Below are positions 53,804-63,100 of a DNA stretch of 64,000 nt, piece by piece. The stretch is from assembly GCA_001899805.1 (NCBI GenBank), contig MKWP01000014.1, positions 372,001-436,000 on the forward strand, written 5' to 3'. The translations under genes were made by a program, and so were the position numbers. The stretch's first letter is position 1. Each line of letters begins with the position of its first letter. The stretch is from Lysobacterales bacterium 66-474 (GTDB lineage: Bacteria > Pseudomonadota > Gammaproteobacteria > Xanthomonadales > Rhodanobacteraceae). Under the pieces are notes generated by a model that made no database searches, had not been told where the DNA came from, and worked only from the letters and a program-made list of their open reading frames with translations.

Positions 53804-55855
53804 TTACCTCAGTTGATTACCTTCGCCCCTTGTTCGATTTTTCGATGCCAGGCGGGCTTCCTTCTTCACGTCGGCGCCGTAATGGAGTTTCAGCTTGGCC
53901 TCGGCCATGAAGATGGCCGCGTCGAGGTTGTTGCGGATGCGCCGGTAATCCTCGATCCACTGCTGCCGGTCGGGATAGGCCGCGTCCTGCAGCACGCGCA
54001 GCAGGGCTATCTGGATGAATCCGATTTGCGACCGGTCGATGGGCCCCTCGCGGACTTGCTTGCGGCGATAGATGCCGTCGACCTTGGCCGTCCTCATCTC
54101 GGCCAGCTTCGCCCGGAGGATCACGCCGGTTTCATCGTCTTCGTCGTCGCAAGCGAGCGGGGGAAGATCGGCGGCGACCGGAGAGAGCGTGAGCGGCGCA
54201 TCGGTCCGCGGCGTGCCGAGCGACACCAGCGGCAGCAGGTCGGCCGCGGCGGCGTCGCGGCGGGTGAGGTGGCCCATTCCGAACAGCTTCTGCACGGTGG
54301 CCAGCGTCGAGGTGTGGTCGCGCTCGGTGTGGTCGATCACGCCTCTCCGGACCAACGGCGAGATCACCAGCGTCGGCACCCGCACGCCGTAACGGTCGAA
54401 CCGGAAATGATGCTGGATGTAATCCTGGGTGAAAACATCGCCCGGCGGCACGGCTGCCGTGGGCGCCACGTGGTCGTAAAAGCCGCCGTGCTCGTCGAAG
54501 GTCACGATCAGCAGGCTTCTTTCCCAATGCGGCGAGTTGCGGATGACCTCGTAAACCTTCTTGATCAACTTTTCACCGCGCCGCACGTCATCCAGCGGAT
54601 GCATGGAGTTGCCGCAGGTGAAATTGCCGGGGCCGGTGATGTCGAACTTGTCGGCGCCGTATCTGGGTTCGATCCAGACGAATTTCTTGTCGAACCCGGT
54701 GTCGTTGACCTCGCTTTCGAAATCGTCGAAGCCGGTCAGGCGTCCCTGCAATTCGTTGAGGTTCATGCCGCTCAGCAGGAAGGCGGCGGGGAAGTCATCG
54801 CCGCGGTAAATCCGCCATGGCAGGCAATATTGGTCAAGCTGGTCGAAGATGTTGCCGTTCTCGAAACGGTAGCCTTCGAAACCCGTGGCAATGACGGTTT
54901 CGAGATCGCTGGGGCTGCCGTCGAGCCCGCCCGAGGTCGCCGCCATCGCGAAGAAGCGGTTGGGAAACGTGGGGCCGGGAAGGGACGAGAACCAGCGATC
55001 GCAGATGGCGAACTCGCTGGCAAGCTGGTTCATCACCGGCAACTGCTCGCGGCCGTAGCAGTGCATGATCCGTCCCGGGGTGCTGGCGTTGGAGGCGATG
55101 TAATCAGCGATGAAGCCCAGGTTGTCGATGGCGGGGTAAGCACCGCCCGGCGTGTAGGTCGCGCCCTTGCCGCAAAGTTGCGTGACCACGTTTTCGAATT
55201 CGTGGCCGGGACCCTCGTCGATGCCCGACAGGAAGTAATCGGCCGGAGCGCTGACCGACACGTCGGGCGCGGGATCAGTGCGTGTATCGGGGTTGGTGTT
55301 GACGTTGACGGCGACCCCGTCGGCGGTGGTCGGGTTGCCATCGATATCCACGCCGGCAAGATCACTCAGGCCCAGCATGTGGTCGAAGGAACGGTTCTCG
55401 AGCATGAGTACGAAGACGTGTTCGATTTGCGGTTTCCTGTCGCCACGTCCGCGGCCGAACAGCGACACGATCCAGCGCCACAGACCGAGCAGGGCGCAGC
55501 GGATGGTGTCCCAGGCCTTGCAGACCAGTTGCGATATCCATCCGAACAGGACGCAGAACTTTTCCACCACCCAGGCGAAGGCCTTGCAGACCCACTTGGC
55601 GACCCAGTACCAAGCCTTGCACACCCATTTCGCCACCCAGTACCAGGCGCGGCAGAAGAATCCGGCGATGCAGTTCCAGGGCGTGTACCAATGGCATTTG
55701 CTCCAGGAGGTACATTGGCTGGAGCCTTCGTCGGCCCATTGCGAACATTGGTCCGAACCTTCGTCCGCCCAGCTCGTGCATTCGTAGTCGGTCTTCGACG
55801 CCCAGTTCTTGCAGGTGATGACGGTTTGGGTCACCCAGTTCGTGCAGGTCGTCAT
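53804..55855 (-). CDS. phosphoesterase (phospholipase C/AcpA type) with Cys/Trp repeat head
   Basis: A 683-residue protein. From about residue 143 it is a metal-dependent phosphoesterase of the phospholipase C/acid phosphatase AcpA family: FVLMLENRSFDHMLG, SSLPGPTFPNRFFAM, TFDEHGGFYDHVAP, and DHTSTLATVQKLFGMG. The N-terminal 120 residues are highly unusual: cysteines at 4, 15, 26, 37, 48 and again at 68, 79, 90, 101, 112 recur every 11 residues, mostly as C-x-x-W. No standard signal peptide is visible. It probably forms an operon with the small membrane protein 13 bases upstream. Confidence 0.85.
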   Translation of the reverse strand: MTTCTNWVTQTVITCKNWASKTDYECTSWADEGSDQCSQWADEGSSQCTSWSKCHWYTPWNCIAGFFCRAWYWVAKWVCKAWYWVAKWVCKAFAWVVEKFCVLFGWISQLVCKAWDTIRCALLGLWRWIVSLFGRGRGDRKPQIEHVFVLMLENRSFDHMLGLSDLAGVDIDGNPTTADGVAVNVNTNPDTRTDPAPDVSVSAPADYFLSGIDEGPGHEFENVVTQLCGKGATYTPGGAYPAIDNLGFIADYIASNASTPGRIMHCYGREQLPVMNQLASEFAICDRWFSSLPGPTFPNRFFAMAATSGGLDGSPSDLETVIATGFEGYRFENGNIFDQLDQYCLPWRIYRGDDFPAAFLLSGMNLNELQGRLTGFDDFESEVNDTGFDKKFVWIEPRYGADKFDITGPGNFTCGNSMHPLDDVRRGEKLIKKVYEVIRNSPHWERSLLIVTFDEHGGFYDHVAPTAAVPPGDVFTQDYIQHHFRFDRYGVRVPTLVISPLVRRGVIDHTERDHTSTLATVQKLFGMGHLTRRDAAAADLLPLVSLGTPRTDAPLTLSPVAADLPPLACDDEDDETGVILRAKLAEMRTAKVDGIYRRKQVREGPIDRSQIGFIQIALLRVLQDAAYPDRQQWIEDYRRIRNNLDAAIFMAEAKLKLHYGADVKKEARLASKNRTRGEGNQLR

Positions 55856-55868
55856 GGCAGTCCCTCCC

Positions 55869-56189
55869 TCAAGTCGGGATGCGGCGGATCAGCGATCGAT
55901 GCAGGAGCCGGAGCCTCGTCCTCGCCCAGCCGACACCGATCGCCTTGCCCAGCAGGCCGGCGCAGAAAACGCCGGTCGCGCCGAGCGGGATCAGGATCCA
56001 GGAAAAACGGTCGGCAAGGACGAGGCTGGCGAGACAGGCCAGCAGTGCGAACACGGAAAAGGCACCACCGAGGGCACAGCCGCAAGCGTGGGCGTAGCGA
56101 CGCGCGCGTCCCCGTACCCGCGCTTTCTCGCCGTCATCCCAAGGCATGCGGGCAATCGCCACATCGACCTGATCGAGGACTCGGTTCAC
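55869..56189 (-). CDS. small two-helix membrane protein
   Basis: A 106-residue protein. A basic, soluble N-terminus (RMPWDDGEKARVRGRARRYA) is followed by two hydrophobic helices (ALGGAFSVFALLACLASLVL, WILIPLGATGVFCAGLLG) and a basic tail. No family is recognised. It lies 13 bases upstream of the Cys/Trp-headed phosphoesterase on the same strand and may anchor or export it (inference). Confidence 0.7.
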   Translation of the reverse strand: MNRVLDQVDVAIARMPWDDGEKARVRGRARRYAHACGCALGGAFSVFALLACLASLVLADRFSWILIPLGATGVFCAGLLGKAIGVGWARTRLRLLHRSLIRRIPT

Positions 56190-56304
56190 GGGTCACCACC
56201 CGAAGGGTGAATCATCGCGATCTTCGGTGCGCAGGCAGTATGGGCCGTCAGGGAGACCGAGGCAATTGAGGCAAAATGGTGGCCTTCGTTCCTTCGATCC
56301 CGCC

Positions 56305-57012
56305 ATGAACAGACTTTCGATCGTGCTGTGCAGCCTCATCCTGCTTGGCGCGTTCGGCGCCTCCGTCCAGGCAGCCGATGCGCAGGGTCCCGCCGAACGC
56401 ACCATCGTGCTCGTTCGCCACGGCCATTACATTTCCGACCCGAGGATTGACGAAAAGATCGGCCCGCACCTGTCGCCGCTGGGTTCGGCACAGGCGCACC
56501 TCGCCGGTGCGCGGCTGGCCGGGATGCCGGGTCGTTTCGACGGGATGTACGTGAGCCCGATGCAGCGTGCACGCGATACCGCGGCGATCATCGGCCAAAG
56601 TTTCCCCGACCGGCATTTCGAAGTGGTGGACGACCTGGCCGAATGCGTGCCGCCCACGTGGCGCACCGATGTGATCAAGGATTATTCGCGCAAGGAACAG
56701 GCGGACTGCAAGGCGCAACTCGATCGCGACTTCGCGCGTTTCTTCAAGCCGGCGATCGGAAGCCCGCAACGTGACCTGCTGGTGTGCCACGGCGACGTGA
56801 TCCGTTACCTGGTGACGCGCGCGTTGCGGGTGGACACGAAAGCGTGGCTGGAAATGTCGGTGGGCAATGCCAGCATCACCGTGGTCCGCGTGCAGCCCGA
56901 CGGCCGCATGAAGGTGATCTCGGTGGGCGACGTCGGCCACATTCCGCCGAACCTGCAAAGCGGCGCCACCGGCGATCCCGATCGCAGCCTCGCGGTGCCG
57001 GCCTTGCGGTGA
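56305..57012 (+). CDS. exported histidine phosphatase family protein
   Basis: A 235-residue protein with a signal peptide (LSIVLCSLILLGAFGASVQA) and the phosphoglycerate-mutase-like phosphatase core: VLVRHGHY with nucleophile His39, YVSPMQRARDTAAI and the second His in LLVCHGDVIRYL. Probably a periplasmic phosphatase; substrate unknown. The start at 56305 is chosen for the signal peptide. It converges on terC. Confidence 0.88.
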   Translation: MNRLSIVLCSLILLGAFGASVQAADAQGPAERTIVLVRHGHYISDPRIDEKIGPHLSPLGSAQAHLAGARLAGMPGRFDGMYVSPMQRARDTAAIIGQSFPDRHFEVVDDLAECVPPTWRTDVIKDYSRKEQADCKAQLDRDFARFFKPAIGSPQRDLLVCHGDVIRYLVTRALRVDTKAWLEMSVGNASITVVRVQPDGRMKVISVGDVGHIPPNLQSGATGDPDRSLAVPALR

Positions 57013-57049
57013 ATGTCGCCGCGGTCGCCCGCGGCGCAATGCCGCGCGG

Positions 57050-58039
57050 TCAACCGGCGGCGGAGCGGCCGGCGTCCAGGTGGCTCTTGAGCAAGCTCGC
57101 GATGGTGGTCACCCCAAGGATCGAGAGGATGATGACCAGCGACAACCAGGTCGGAATTTCCGGGAGCAGGTGGATCGGTTCGCCGCCGTTGAGGAACGGC
57201 AGGTTGTTGGTGTGCATCGCCTCGATGATCAGCTTGACCCCGATGAAAGCCAGCACCACCGCGAGGCCCAGGCCAAGGTACACCAGTCGTTTCAGCAGGC
57301 CGCCGATCAGGAAGTACAGCTCGATCAGGCCGAGCAGGGCGAAGGCGTTGGCGGTGAACACGATGTAGGGCGCGTCGGTGAGCCCGTAGATCGCGGGGAT
57401 CGAATCCAGCGCGAACAGGATGTCGGTCATGCCGATGGCCAGCATCACCATCATCATCGGCGTCATGTAGCGCTTGCCGTCGATGACCGTGGTGAGTTTC
57501 GCGCCGTCGTAGCGGTCGGTCGTCGGCAGCACCTTTTGCACGAGCCGCACCAGGAAGTTGGGTTCGTAGGCTTCGTCGGTGTCGTGCTTCTCGAACGCCA
57601 GCTTGACCCCGGTGAGGATCAGGAACAGGCCGAAGATGTAGAACACCCAGCTGAAACGCGCGATGGCCGCGGCGCCGAGCAGGATGAAGATGGTGCGCAG
57701 GATCAGCGCGACGATGATGCCCACCAGCAGCACCTTCTGCTGGTACGCGCGCGGCACACCGAAGCTCGACATGATGATCACGAACACGAACAGGTTGTCG
57801 ATCGACAGGCTGTATTCGGTGATGTAGCCGGCGAAAAACTCGATGCCGCGGTCCCGGCCCGCCACCAGCGTCAGGCCCACCCCGAACAGGATGGACAGGG
57901 CGACGAAGAACGCCGTCCACGCGCCGGCCTCCTTGATGGTGGGTTCGTGCGCATTGCGGATGTGGGTGAAGAAGCTCAGCGCCAGCAGCGCGGCGACACC
58001 CGCAGCCGTGGCCAGCCATATCCAGAGGGGTACATGCAT
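57050..58039 (-). CDS. TerC/Alx-family integral membrane protein
   Basis: A 329-residue protein with about nine membrane helices. Family motifs are YITEYSLSIDNLFVFVII, MTDILFALDSIPAIYGLTD and LGLIELYFLIGGLLKRL, with conserved Asp/Glu in the helices. TerC/Alx proteins handle manganese or other metal export and assist metalation of exoenzymes. The start at 58039 (MHVPLWIWLA) opens directly with the first helix. Confidence 0.92.
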   Translation of the reverse strand: MHVPLWIWLATAAGVAALLALSFFTHIRNAHEPTIKEAGAWTAFFVALSILFGVGLTLVAGRDRGIEFFAGYITEYSLSIDNLFVFVIIMSSFGVPRAYQQKVLLVGIIVALILRTIFILLGAAAIARFSWVFYIFGLFLILTGVKLAFEKHDTDEAYEPNFLVRLVQKVLPTTDRYDGAKLTTVIDGKRYMTPMMMVMLAIGMTDILFALDSIPAIYGLTDAPYIVFTANAFALLGLIELYFLIGGLLKRLVYLGLGLAVVLAFIGVKLIIEAMHTNNLPFLNGGEPIHLLPEIPTWLSLVIILSILGVTTIASLLKSHLDAGRSAAG

Positions 58040-58110
58040 GGAGCGCCTCGGGCCTGGGTCCGCAAGGAAGGATGGGGTGGTGACTTTCCGGCAGGTAGCG
58101 AGCGTGGCGG

Positions 58111-59430
58111 CTACATGCCTGCAGCGCCGGCCTTGCCTGCGGCGTCCATCCCGATCGTCGCATGCGACGGCGCTTCCTGCTCCTGCAGGCGTGCGGCGGC
58201 CTGTTCGGCTTCGCGCATCACGCGCAACAGGTTGCGGCCGGCGAGGTCGGCGAGTTCGTCGTCGCTCCAGCCGCGGCGCGCGAGTTCCACGAACAGCGCA
58301 GGGTATTTGTCGACGCCGTCGAGGCCCACCGGCGTGGCGTCGATGCCATCGAAGTCGCTGCCGATACCGACGCTTTCGACGCCGGCGATCTTGCGGATGT
58401 GGTCGATGTGGTCGGCGACCTGCGCGATGGTCGCCCTGGGCTGCGGGTGCGCCTTCGCCCATTGGTCCATCGCGGCCCTGGCGCGGTCGGGTTGGCCGGT
58501 GTACAGCGTGTCGAAGCGTGCGACCGCGCCGGCGCGATCGGCATCCCAGCGCGCGACGGCTTGCGAAATGAACATGGGATAGAAGTTCACCATCACCACG
58601 CCGTGGTTTTGCCTGACCAGGCGCAGCACGTCGTCGGGCACGTCGCGCGGATGATCGTCCAGCGCGCGCGCGCTGGAGTGCGAGAAGATCACCGGCGCCC
58701 GGGTCGTTTCGAGTGCGGCCTTCATGGTGTCGGGCGATACGTGCGAGAGATCCACCAGCATGCCCAGCCGGTTCATCTCGCGTACGACGGCGCGGCCGAA
58801 CGGCGTCAAGCCATGGTGCACCGGCTTGTCGGTGGCCGAATCCGCCCAGTCGGTGTTCTTGCCGTGGGTCAGCGTCATGTAGCGCACGCCCAGCGCGTAG
58901 TAGTCGCGCAGCACCGCCATCGAGTTGTTGATCTGATGGCCACCCTCGACGCCGATCAGGCTGGCGATGCGCCCGGATTTCTCGATGCGCTGGATGTCGT
59001 CGGCGGTGGACGCCATTTCGAAATCCTTCGGATACTTGGCCACCATCGTGCGCACGATGTCGATCTGTTCCAGCGTGGTCTGCACGGCTTCCGGGCCGGT
59101 GATGGTGGCGGGAATCCAGACCGACCAGAACTGCGCGCCGAGGTGCCCCTTGCGCGCGCGCGGGATGTCGGTCATGAAATGCGCGTCGCGATCGCCAGTC
59201 TTGCTCCGCAACTTGGAAGTGTCGGCAGCGAGATCGATGTTGCCGACGTTGCCGAAATCCTCGCGGATGCCCCACGGCAGATCGTTGTGGCCGTCGATCA
59301 CCGGCGTTTCGGTGAGCACTTGATCGATCCGTGCCGACAGGGCCTCGTCCTTCGCCGGCTGCCGCGCGGCAAGGGCGATGCAGGGCAGGGCGGCGAGCAG
59401 GCAGGCAATGATGCGAGGGTGCTTGGTCAT
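58111..59430 (-). CDS. membrane dipeptidase, peptidase family M19
   Basis: A 439-residue exported zinc dipeptidase with a signal peptide (RIIACLLAALPCIALAA). Zinc-site motifs are in order: DGHNDLPWG, LIGVEGGHQINN, LVDLSHVSPDT, VIFSHSSARALDDHPR and VGIGSDFDGID. It cleaves dipeptides, possibly D-amino-acid-containing ones, in the periplasm. It is 71 bases upstream of terC on the same strand and follows an S9 peptidase and a D-amino-acid enzyme, giving a peptide-use neighbourhood. The start at 59430 is chosen for the signal. Confidence 0.92.
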   Translation of the reverse strand: MTKHPRIIACLLAALPCIALAARQPAKDEALSARIDQVLTETPVIDGHNDLPWGIREDFGNVGNIDLAADTSKLRSKTGDRDAHFMTDIPRARKGHLGAQFWSVWIPATITGPEAVQTTLEQIDIVRTMVAKYPKDFEMASTADDIQRIEKSGRIASLIGVEGGHQINNSMAVLRDYYALGVRYMTLTHGKNTDWADSATDKPVHHGLTPFGRAVVREMNRLGMLVDLSHVSPDTMKAALETTRAPVIFSHSSARALDDHPRDVPDDVLRLVRQNHGVVMVNFYPMFISQAVARWDADRAGAVARFDTLYTGQPDRARAAMDQWAKAHPQPRATIAQVADHIDHIRKIAGVESVGIGSDFDGIDATPVGLDGVDKYPALFVELARRGWSDDELADLAGRNLLRVMREAEQAAARLQEQEAPSHATIGMDAAGKAGAAGM

Positions 59431-59500
59431 GGCGTCCACGTACATTTCGGCGGGAAAGCCGAAGTGTGCCATGGTACGCGGTACGCCAACACCTTGAGCC

Positions 59501-61522
59501 TCAATGCTGCAGGGGCGCTCCCGGACCGATGTATTTCCCGAGGAAGGCCTGCATCCGGGTCAGGAAGTCGGCGCGGTCGGCTTCGGTGTAGAAGCCGTGG
59601 CCTTCGTGTGGCACCGCCATCCATTCACAGGTCTTGTGCGCGGCATCGAGAGCATCGCGCATGGCTTCGGCCTGCGCGAACGGCGCGCGCTGGTCGTCCT
59701 TGCCGTGGGCGAGGAACACTGGAACGTCGATCCTGTCGGCCAGCTTGTCCGGCGAATTGGCATCGAGCTCGGCGTCATCCTTGCCGATCACGGTGGAGAG
59801 ATAGCTGCGGCCGAATTGACTGGACCGGATATCGCCTTTCTCGTACATCATCTTCAGGTCGTAGATGCCTGCGTAGCCGATCGCGCATTTGAACAGGTGC
59901 GGTGCGCGGATCACCGACATCAGCGCCGAATAGCCGCCGAAGCTGCCGCCGTAGACACAGATGCGGCTGGCGTCGGCGTAGTGCTGGTCGATCGCCCACT
60001 TCACGCCGTCGATCAGGTCCTGCTGGATGCGCGTGCCCCATTTGAGGTAACCCGAATGTTCGAAACCGGGGCCGCGGCCGCCGGACCCGCGGTAGTTCAC
60101 CTGCAGGACCAGATAGCCGCGGCTGGCAAGAAACTGTGCGTCGTCGTCATAGAACCAGTCGTCTTTCACGCCGTGCGGACCGCCGTGCGGAACCAGCACC
60201 ATTGGCAGGTTGGCCAGGTCGCGGTGGGGCGGGATGGTCAGGAATCCATCCAGTTCCACGCCGTCGCCGGCCTTGAAGCGGATCGGGCGACGCTCGGCCA
60301 TGTCGGCGGGTTTGATCCACTGTTCGACCGCCAGCAGTTTGTTCGCGTTGTGCGTTTTGGCGTCGAACAGGTACCAGGCGCCCGGATCGCGGTCGCTGGA
60401 AACGAAGAACAGCAGCTTGTTGCCGTCTTCGCTGAAGTTGATGAAATCGACGAACTCGCCCGGGAAGTTTTTTGCCAGCGCCTGGTAGAGCTGGGCGGCG
60501 GGCAGGTTGGCATCGATGAAAATCGGTCGGGGGATGCCGCTTTCGGTGATGGCCGCGAACGGTTGGCGCGGCGGCGCCGTCCATTGCAGGTCGCCGATGT
60601 TCGCGAAACCGTCCTGGGCGAGGATCTTGCGATCGGCGCCATTCTGGTTTTCCTGGATCAACGCCAGAGGACCACCGTCCTTGCTCCACCACGCGTAGAT
60701 GTTTTGCCCGTCGGGCGCATAGTCGAACGGCGCAAACCGTTGCCCGACCTGTTGCGCGTCGAGCGGCTTCCACTGGCCGTCGACATGCCGGTAAGCCACG
60801 TACTCGAAGTCGGAGTTGTCGCCGAAAGCGAAAGTGGCCTTGCCTTCGGGGTCGATCAGGAAATTCATGTTGGCCACGTTCATGTCGGTGACGAGGTCGC
60901 GCGTGTCGTGCTCGGCGTTGACCTTGTAGACCAGGCTTCGGTTCTCGTGGCCCCATGGCTGTTCGCCGAGGTAGAAGCTGCCGTCGGCCTTCGCCGGCAG
61001 GCCGACGATGGAACCGAAACCCTCGTCTTCCTGGCCCGCCGCTGCGCGCCGGCTGACCGGCTTGTAGCCATACAGGTAATGCTGGCGCTTGCCGTCGATG
61101 CTGGAAGAGATGACTTCACCCGTCGCCATCGGCTGGTCCAACGAGCCGAATTCCTTGCCCAACTCCACCACGAGCCAACCCGGGCTGACCCACACCGTGT
61201 TCACCGGCACCTCGTAAATCGGCAAGCGCAGCAGGCTGACCACCTTCATGTCCGACAGGCGATAGATGGCCAGCGCATGCATGTCGCCGGAGGGGCTGTC
61301 CGTGCGCACCGACAGGTATTGCCCGTCCGGTGACAGCCGCGGGCTGCCGACCAGGGAACGGCTGGCGAAAGCGCTGACCGGAAGCGGTGCAGCGGATTCG
61401 GTTGCACCGGAAGCAGGTGCGTCCGTATCGGCGGCGGATGCCGCAGCGCTGCCCAAAACACACGCAAATCCGAGCAACATCGTTGCAACAAGATTGCGGA
61501 CGAACATTCGACGGCCCCCCAT
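59501..61522 (-). CDS. S9-family prolyl oligopeptidase-type peptidase
   Basis: About 673 residues: a signal peptide (FVRNLVATMLLGFACVLGSA), a beta-propeller-like N-terminal domain starting SRSLVGSPRLSPDGQYLSV, and an alpha/beta-hydrolase peptidase domain. Ser527 is in YGGSFGGYSAL, Asp609/610 in LAHGKDDQRAP and His642 in VPHEGHGFY. HGGPHGVKDDW supplies the oxyanion loop. An acylaminoacyl- or dipeptidyl-peptidase, probably periplasmic. Start 61522, with GGGGA upstream; 61507 is equally compatible. Confidence 0.9.
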   Translation of the reverse strand: MGGRRMFVRNLVATMLLGFACVLGSAAASAADTDAPASGATESAAPLPVSAFASRSLVGSPRLSPDGQYLSVRTDSPSGDMHALAIYRLSDMKVVSLLRLPIYEVPVNTVWVSPGWLVVELGKEFGSLDQPMATGEVISSSIDGKRQHYLYGYKPVSRRAAAGQEDEGFGSIVGLPAKADGSFYLGEQPWGHENRSLVYKVNAEHDTRDLVTDMNVANMNFLIDPEGKATFAFGDNSDFEYVAYRHVDGQWKPLDAQQVGQRFAPFDYAPDGQNIYAWWSKDGGPLALIQENQNGADRKILAQDGFANIGDLQWTAPPRQPFAAITESGIPRPIFIDANLPAAQLYQALAKNFPGEFVDFINFSEDGNKLLFFVSSDRDPGAWYLFDAKTHNANKLLAVEQWIKPADMAERRPIRFKAGDGVELDGFLTIPPHRDLANLPMVLVPHGGPHGVKDDWFYDDDAQFLASRGYLVLQVNYRGSGGRGPGFEHSGYLKWGTRIQQDLIDGVKWAIDQHYADASRICVYGGSFGGYSALMSVIRAPHLFKCAIGYAGIYDLKMMYEKGDIRSSQFGRSYLSTVIGKDDAELDANSPDKLADRIDVPVFLAHGKDDQRAPFAQAEAMRDALDAAHKTCEWMAVPHEGHGFYTEADRADFLTRMQAFLGKYIGPGAPLQH

Positions 61523-61723
61523 CGATTCCCCGACGCAAGCATAGCCCAAGCCTTGTCGCGCGGCATGGGATGCAATGGGAGGGGACCGTCGCCGTGTTCC
61601 CGGGCGGGGTTTCATTGCCTCGCGATGGCCGGAAAGAAAAGCGTCCCGCATGTGGATGGCGCGTCAAGCTTGCGTCTGTCTGTTCTCCCACCGCAGCGGA
61701 GCAAACTATGAAGGTGGAAGACC

Positions 61724-62923
61724 CTAGAACCAGGTCGGCATCGTTTCCAGCACCTGCAACTTGTCGTCGACCAGCAGTACCTGGCGCCATTTGTCGAAGG
61801 TAAGGCAGGGGTGCGATGCGCCGAACGACACGATGTCGCCGACGCGCAGGCCTGCGTGTTCTGGGATCGCCATCATCGCGTGCTGGTCCATGACCTTGCG
61901 GATGCTGCAGCCGGTCAGCGACCGCGCCGGTTCGTCGCGACGATGCAACTGCAGCGGGATCGGCAGGTCGGGATCGACGGAGATGTCGCGCTTGCCCATC
62001 GCGACCACGGCAAGGCCAGGCTCGGGCAGCGACTGCACGTGCGCGAACACGGCGAGCGCTGGTTGCAGTTCGCCTTCCAGTTCGGGATGGCGCGCTTTCA
62101 CTTCGGCCATCGCATCGCGATACGAGCGGTGGTCGTGCACGACATAGCAACCCGGCCGCAGCACCGGCGTGCAGCGATCGCGCAAGTCCGCCTGGTCGAA
62201 GGCTTCGGCGATCAGGTCGAACCATTGCGAGCCCGCGGCGGTGACGATCGGCTTGCGTTCGCCGAATGCGTCGGCATCGCGCAGCCTGCGCACCGTGCCG
62301 ACCAGCCGCTGCGCGTAATCGCGAATGGAGTCGACGGCGTGTGCGCCGCCGATCAGGCCTTCGTAGCCTTCGATGCCGCACAGCGCGAGGGCAGGCGAGG
62401 CAACGATCGCATCCACGAGCGTGTCGAGTCCGGAATCGTTGCGCGCCCCGCAACGGCCGCCGGGCACGCCGAGTTCGATCAGTACCTGTACGGGGAGACG
62501 GCGTCGACCGAAATATTCGTCCAGCGCCGCCACGTTGGCCGCACTGTCGGCAAGGCAGTAGTAATCCGCACCGCGCTCGATCAGGCCCGCGACGATCGCC
62601 ATGTTGGGCGCACCCACCAACTGGTTAGCCATCAACAGGCGTGTCGCCCCGTGCTCGAACGCCGCGGCGCACTGGACGGCGTTCGCCAGCGTGATGCCCC
62701 ACGCGCCCGCGTCGAGCTGGCGCCGGAACAATGCGGGCGTCATCGTGGTCTTGCCGTGCGGCGCGAGTTTCGCGCCATGGGCGTCGGCGAAACATTGCAT
62801 CCAGGCGATGTTGTGCGCCAACGGCGTGTCGAAGATCACCACCGCGGGCAGGCTCACGTCTTCGAGCAGCGAACGGCCGTCGATGGGCGTGCCTTTCTCA
62901 AGCTGGTGCGGCTTGCGGGTCAT
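61724..62923 (-). CDS. DSD1-like PLP enzyme (alanine racemase-fold amino acid deaminase/aldolase)
   Basis: A 399-residue fold-type III PLP protein. The Schiff-base lysine is Lys58 in KLAPHGKTTMTP, followed by GAWGITLANAVQ. The C-terminal zinc ligands are His371 and Cys373 in FGASHPCLTFDKW, as in D-serine dehydratase (DSD1) and D-threonine aldolase. It probably degrades a D-hydroxy-amino acid; the exact substrate is uncertain. It lies upstream of the S9 and M19 peptidases on the same strand. Confidence 0.88.
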   Translation of the reverse strand: MTRKPHQLEKGTPIDGRSLLEDVSLPAVVIFDTPLAHNIAWMQCFADAHGAKLAPHGKTTMTPALFRRQLDAGAWGITLANAVQCAAAFEHGATRLLMANQLVGAPNMAIVAGLIERGADYYCLADSAANVAALDEYFGRRRLPVQVLIELGVPGGRCGARNDSGLDTLVDAIVASPALALCGIEGYEGLIGGAHAVDSIRDYAQRLVGTVRRLRDADAFGERKPIVTAAGSQWFDLIAEAFDQADLRDRCTPVLRPGCYVVHDHRSYRDAMAEVKARHPELEGELQPALAVFAHVQSLPEPGLAVVAMGKRDISVDPDLPIPLQLHRRDEPARSLTGCSIRKVMDQHAMMAIPEHAGLRVGDIVSFGASHPCLTFDKWRQVLLVDDKLQVLETMPTWF

Positions 62924-63100
62924 GGGGTCGTCCGGATCGTCGGTGCGATTGTGGCATTGCCGCCCGGGTCGCGGCCACCGGGGTCAGGAATCGCCTACAC
63001 GTTTTTCGGAAAAAGGATGTCCCATGCAGGACCTGCAACCGGTGGCATGGTTCGGCGTGAAGCACGAGACTCCGTGTTTTCGATGTTCGGGGAGACGACC

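Noticed and set aside
53648-56269. Plus-strand ORF of 873 aa opposite the phosphoesterase
   Set aside because: Antisense to recognisable phosphoesterase motifs (ENRSFDH, FDEHGGF); it crosses two genes and has shadow composition.
58162-61333. Plus-strand ORFs of 576 and 609 aa opposite the M19 and S9 peptidases
   Set aside because: Both are antisense shadows of genes with intact catalytic motifs on the minus strand.
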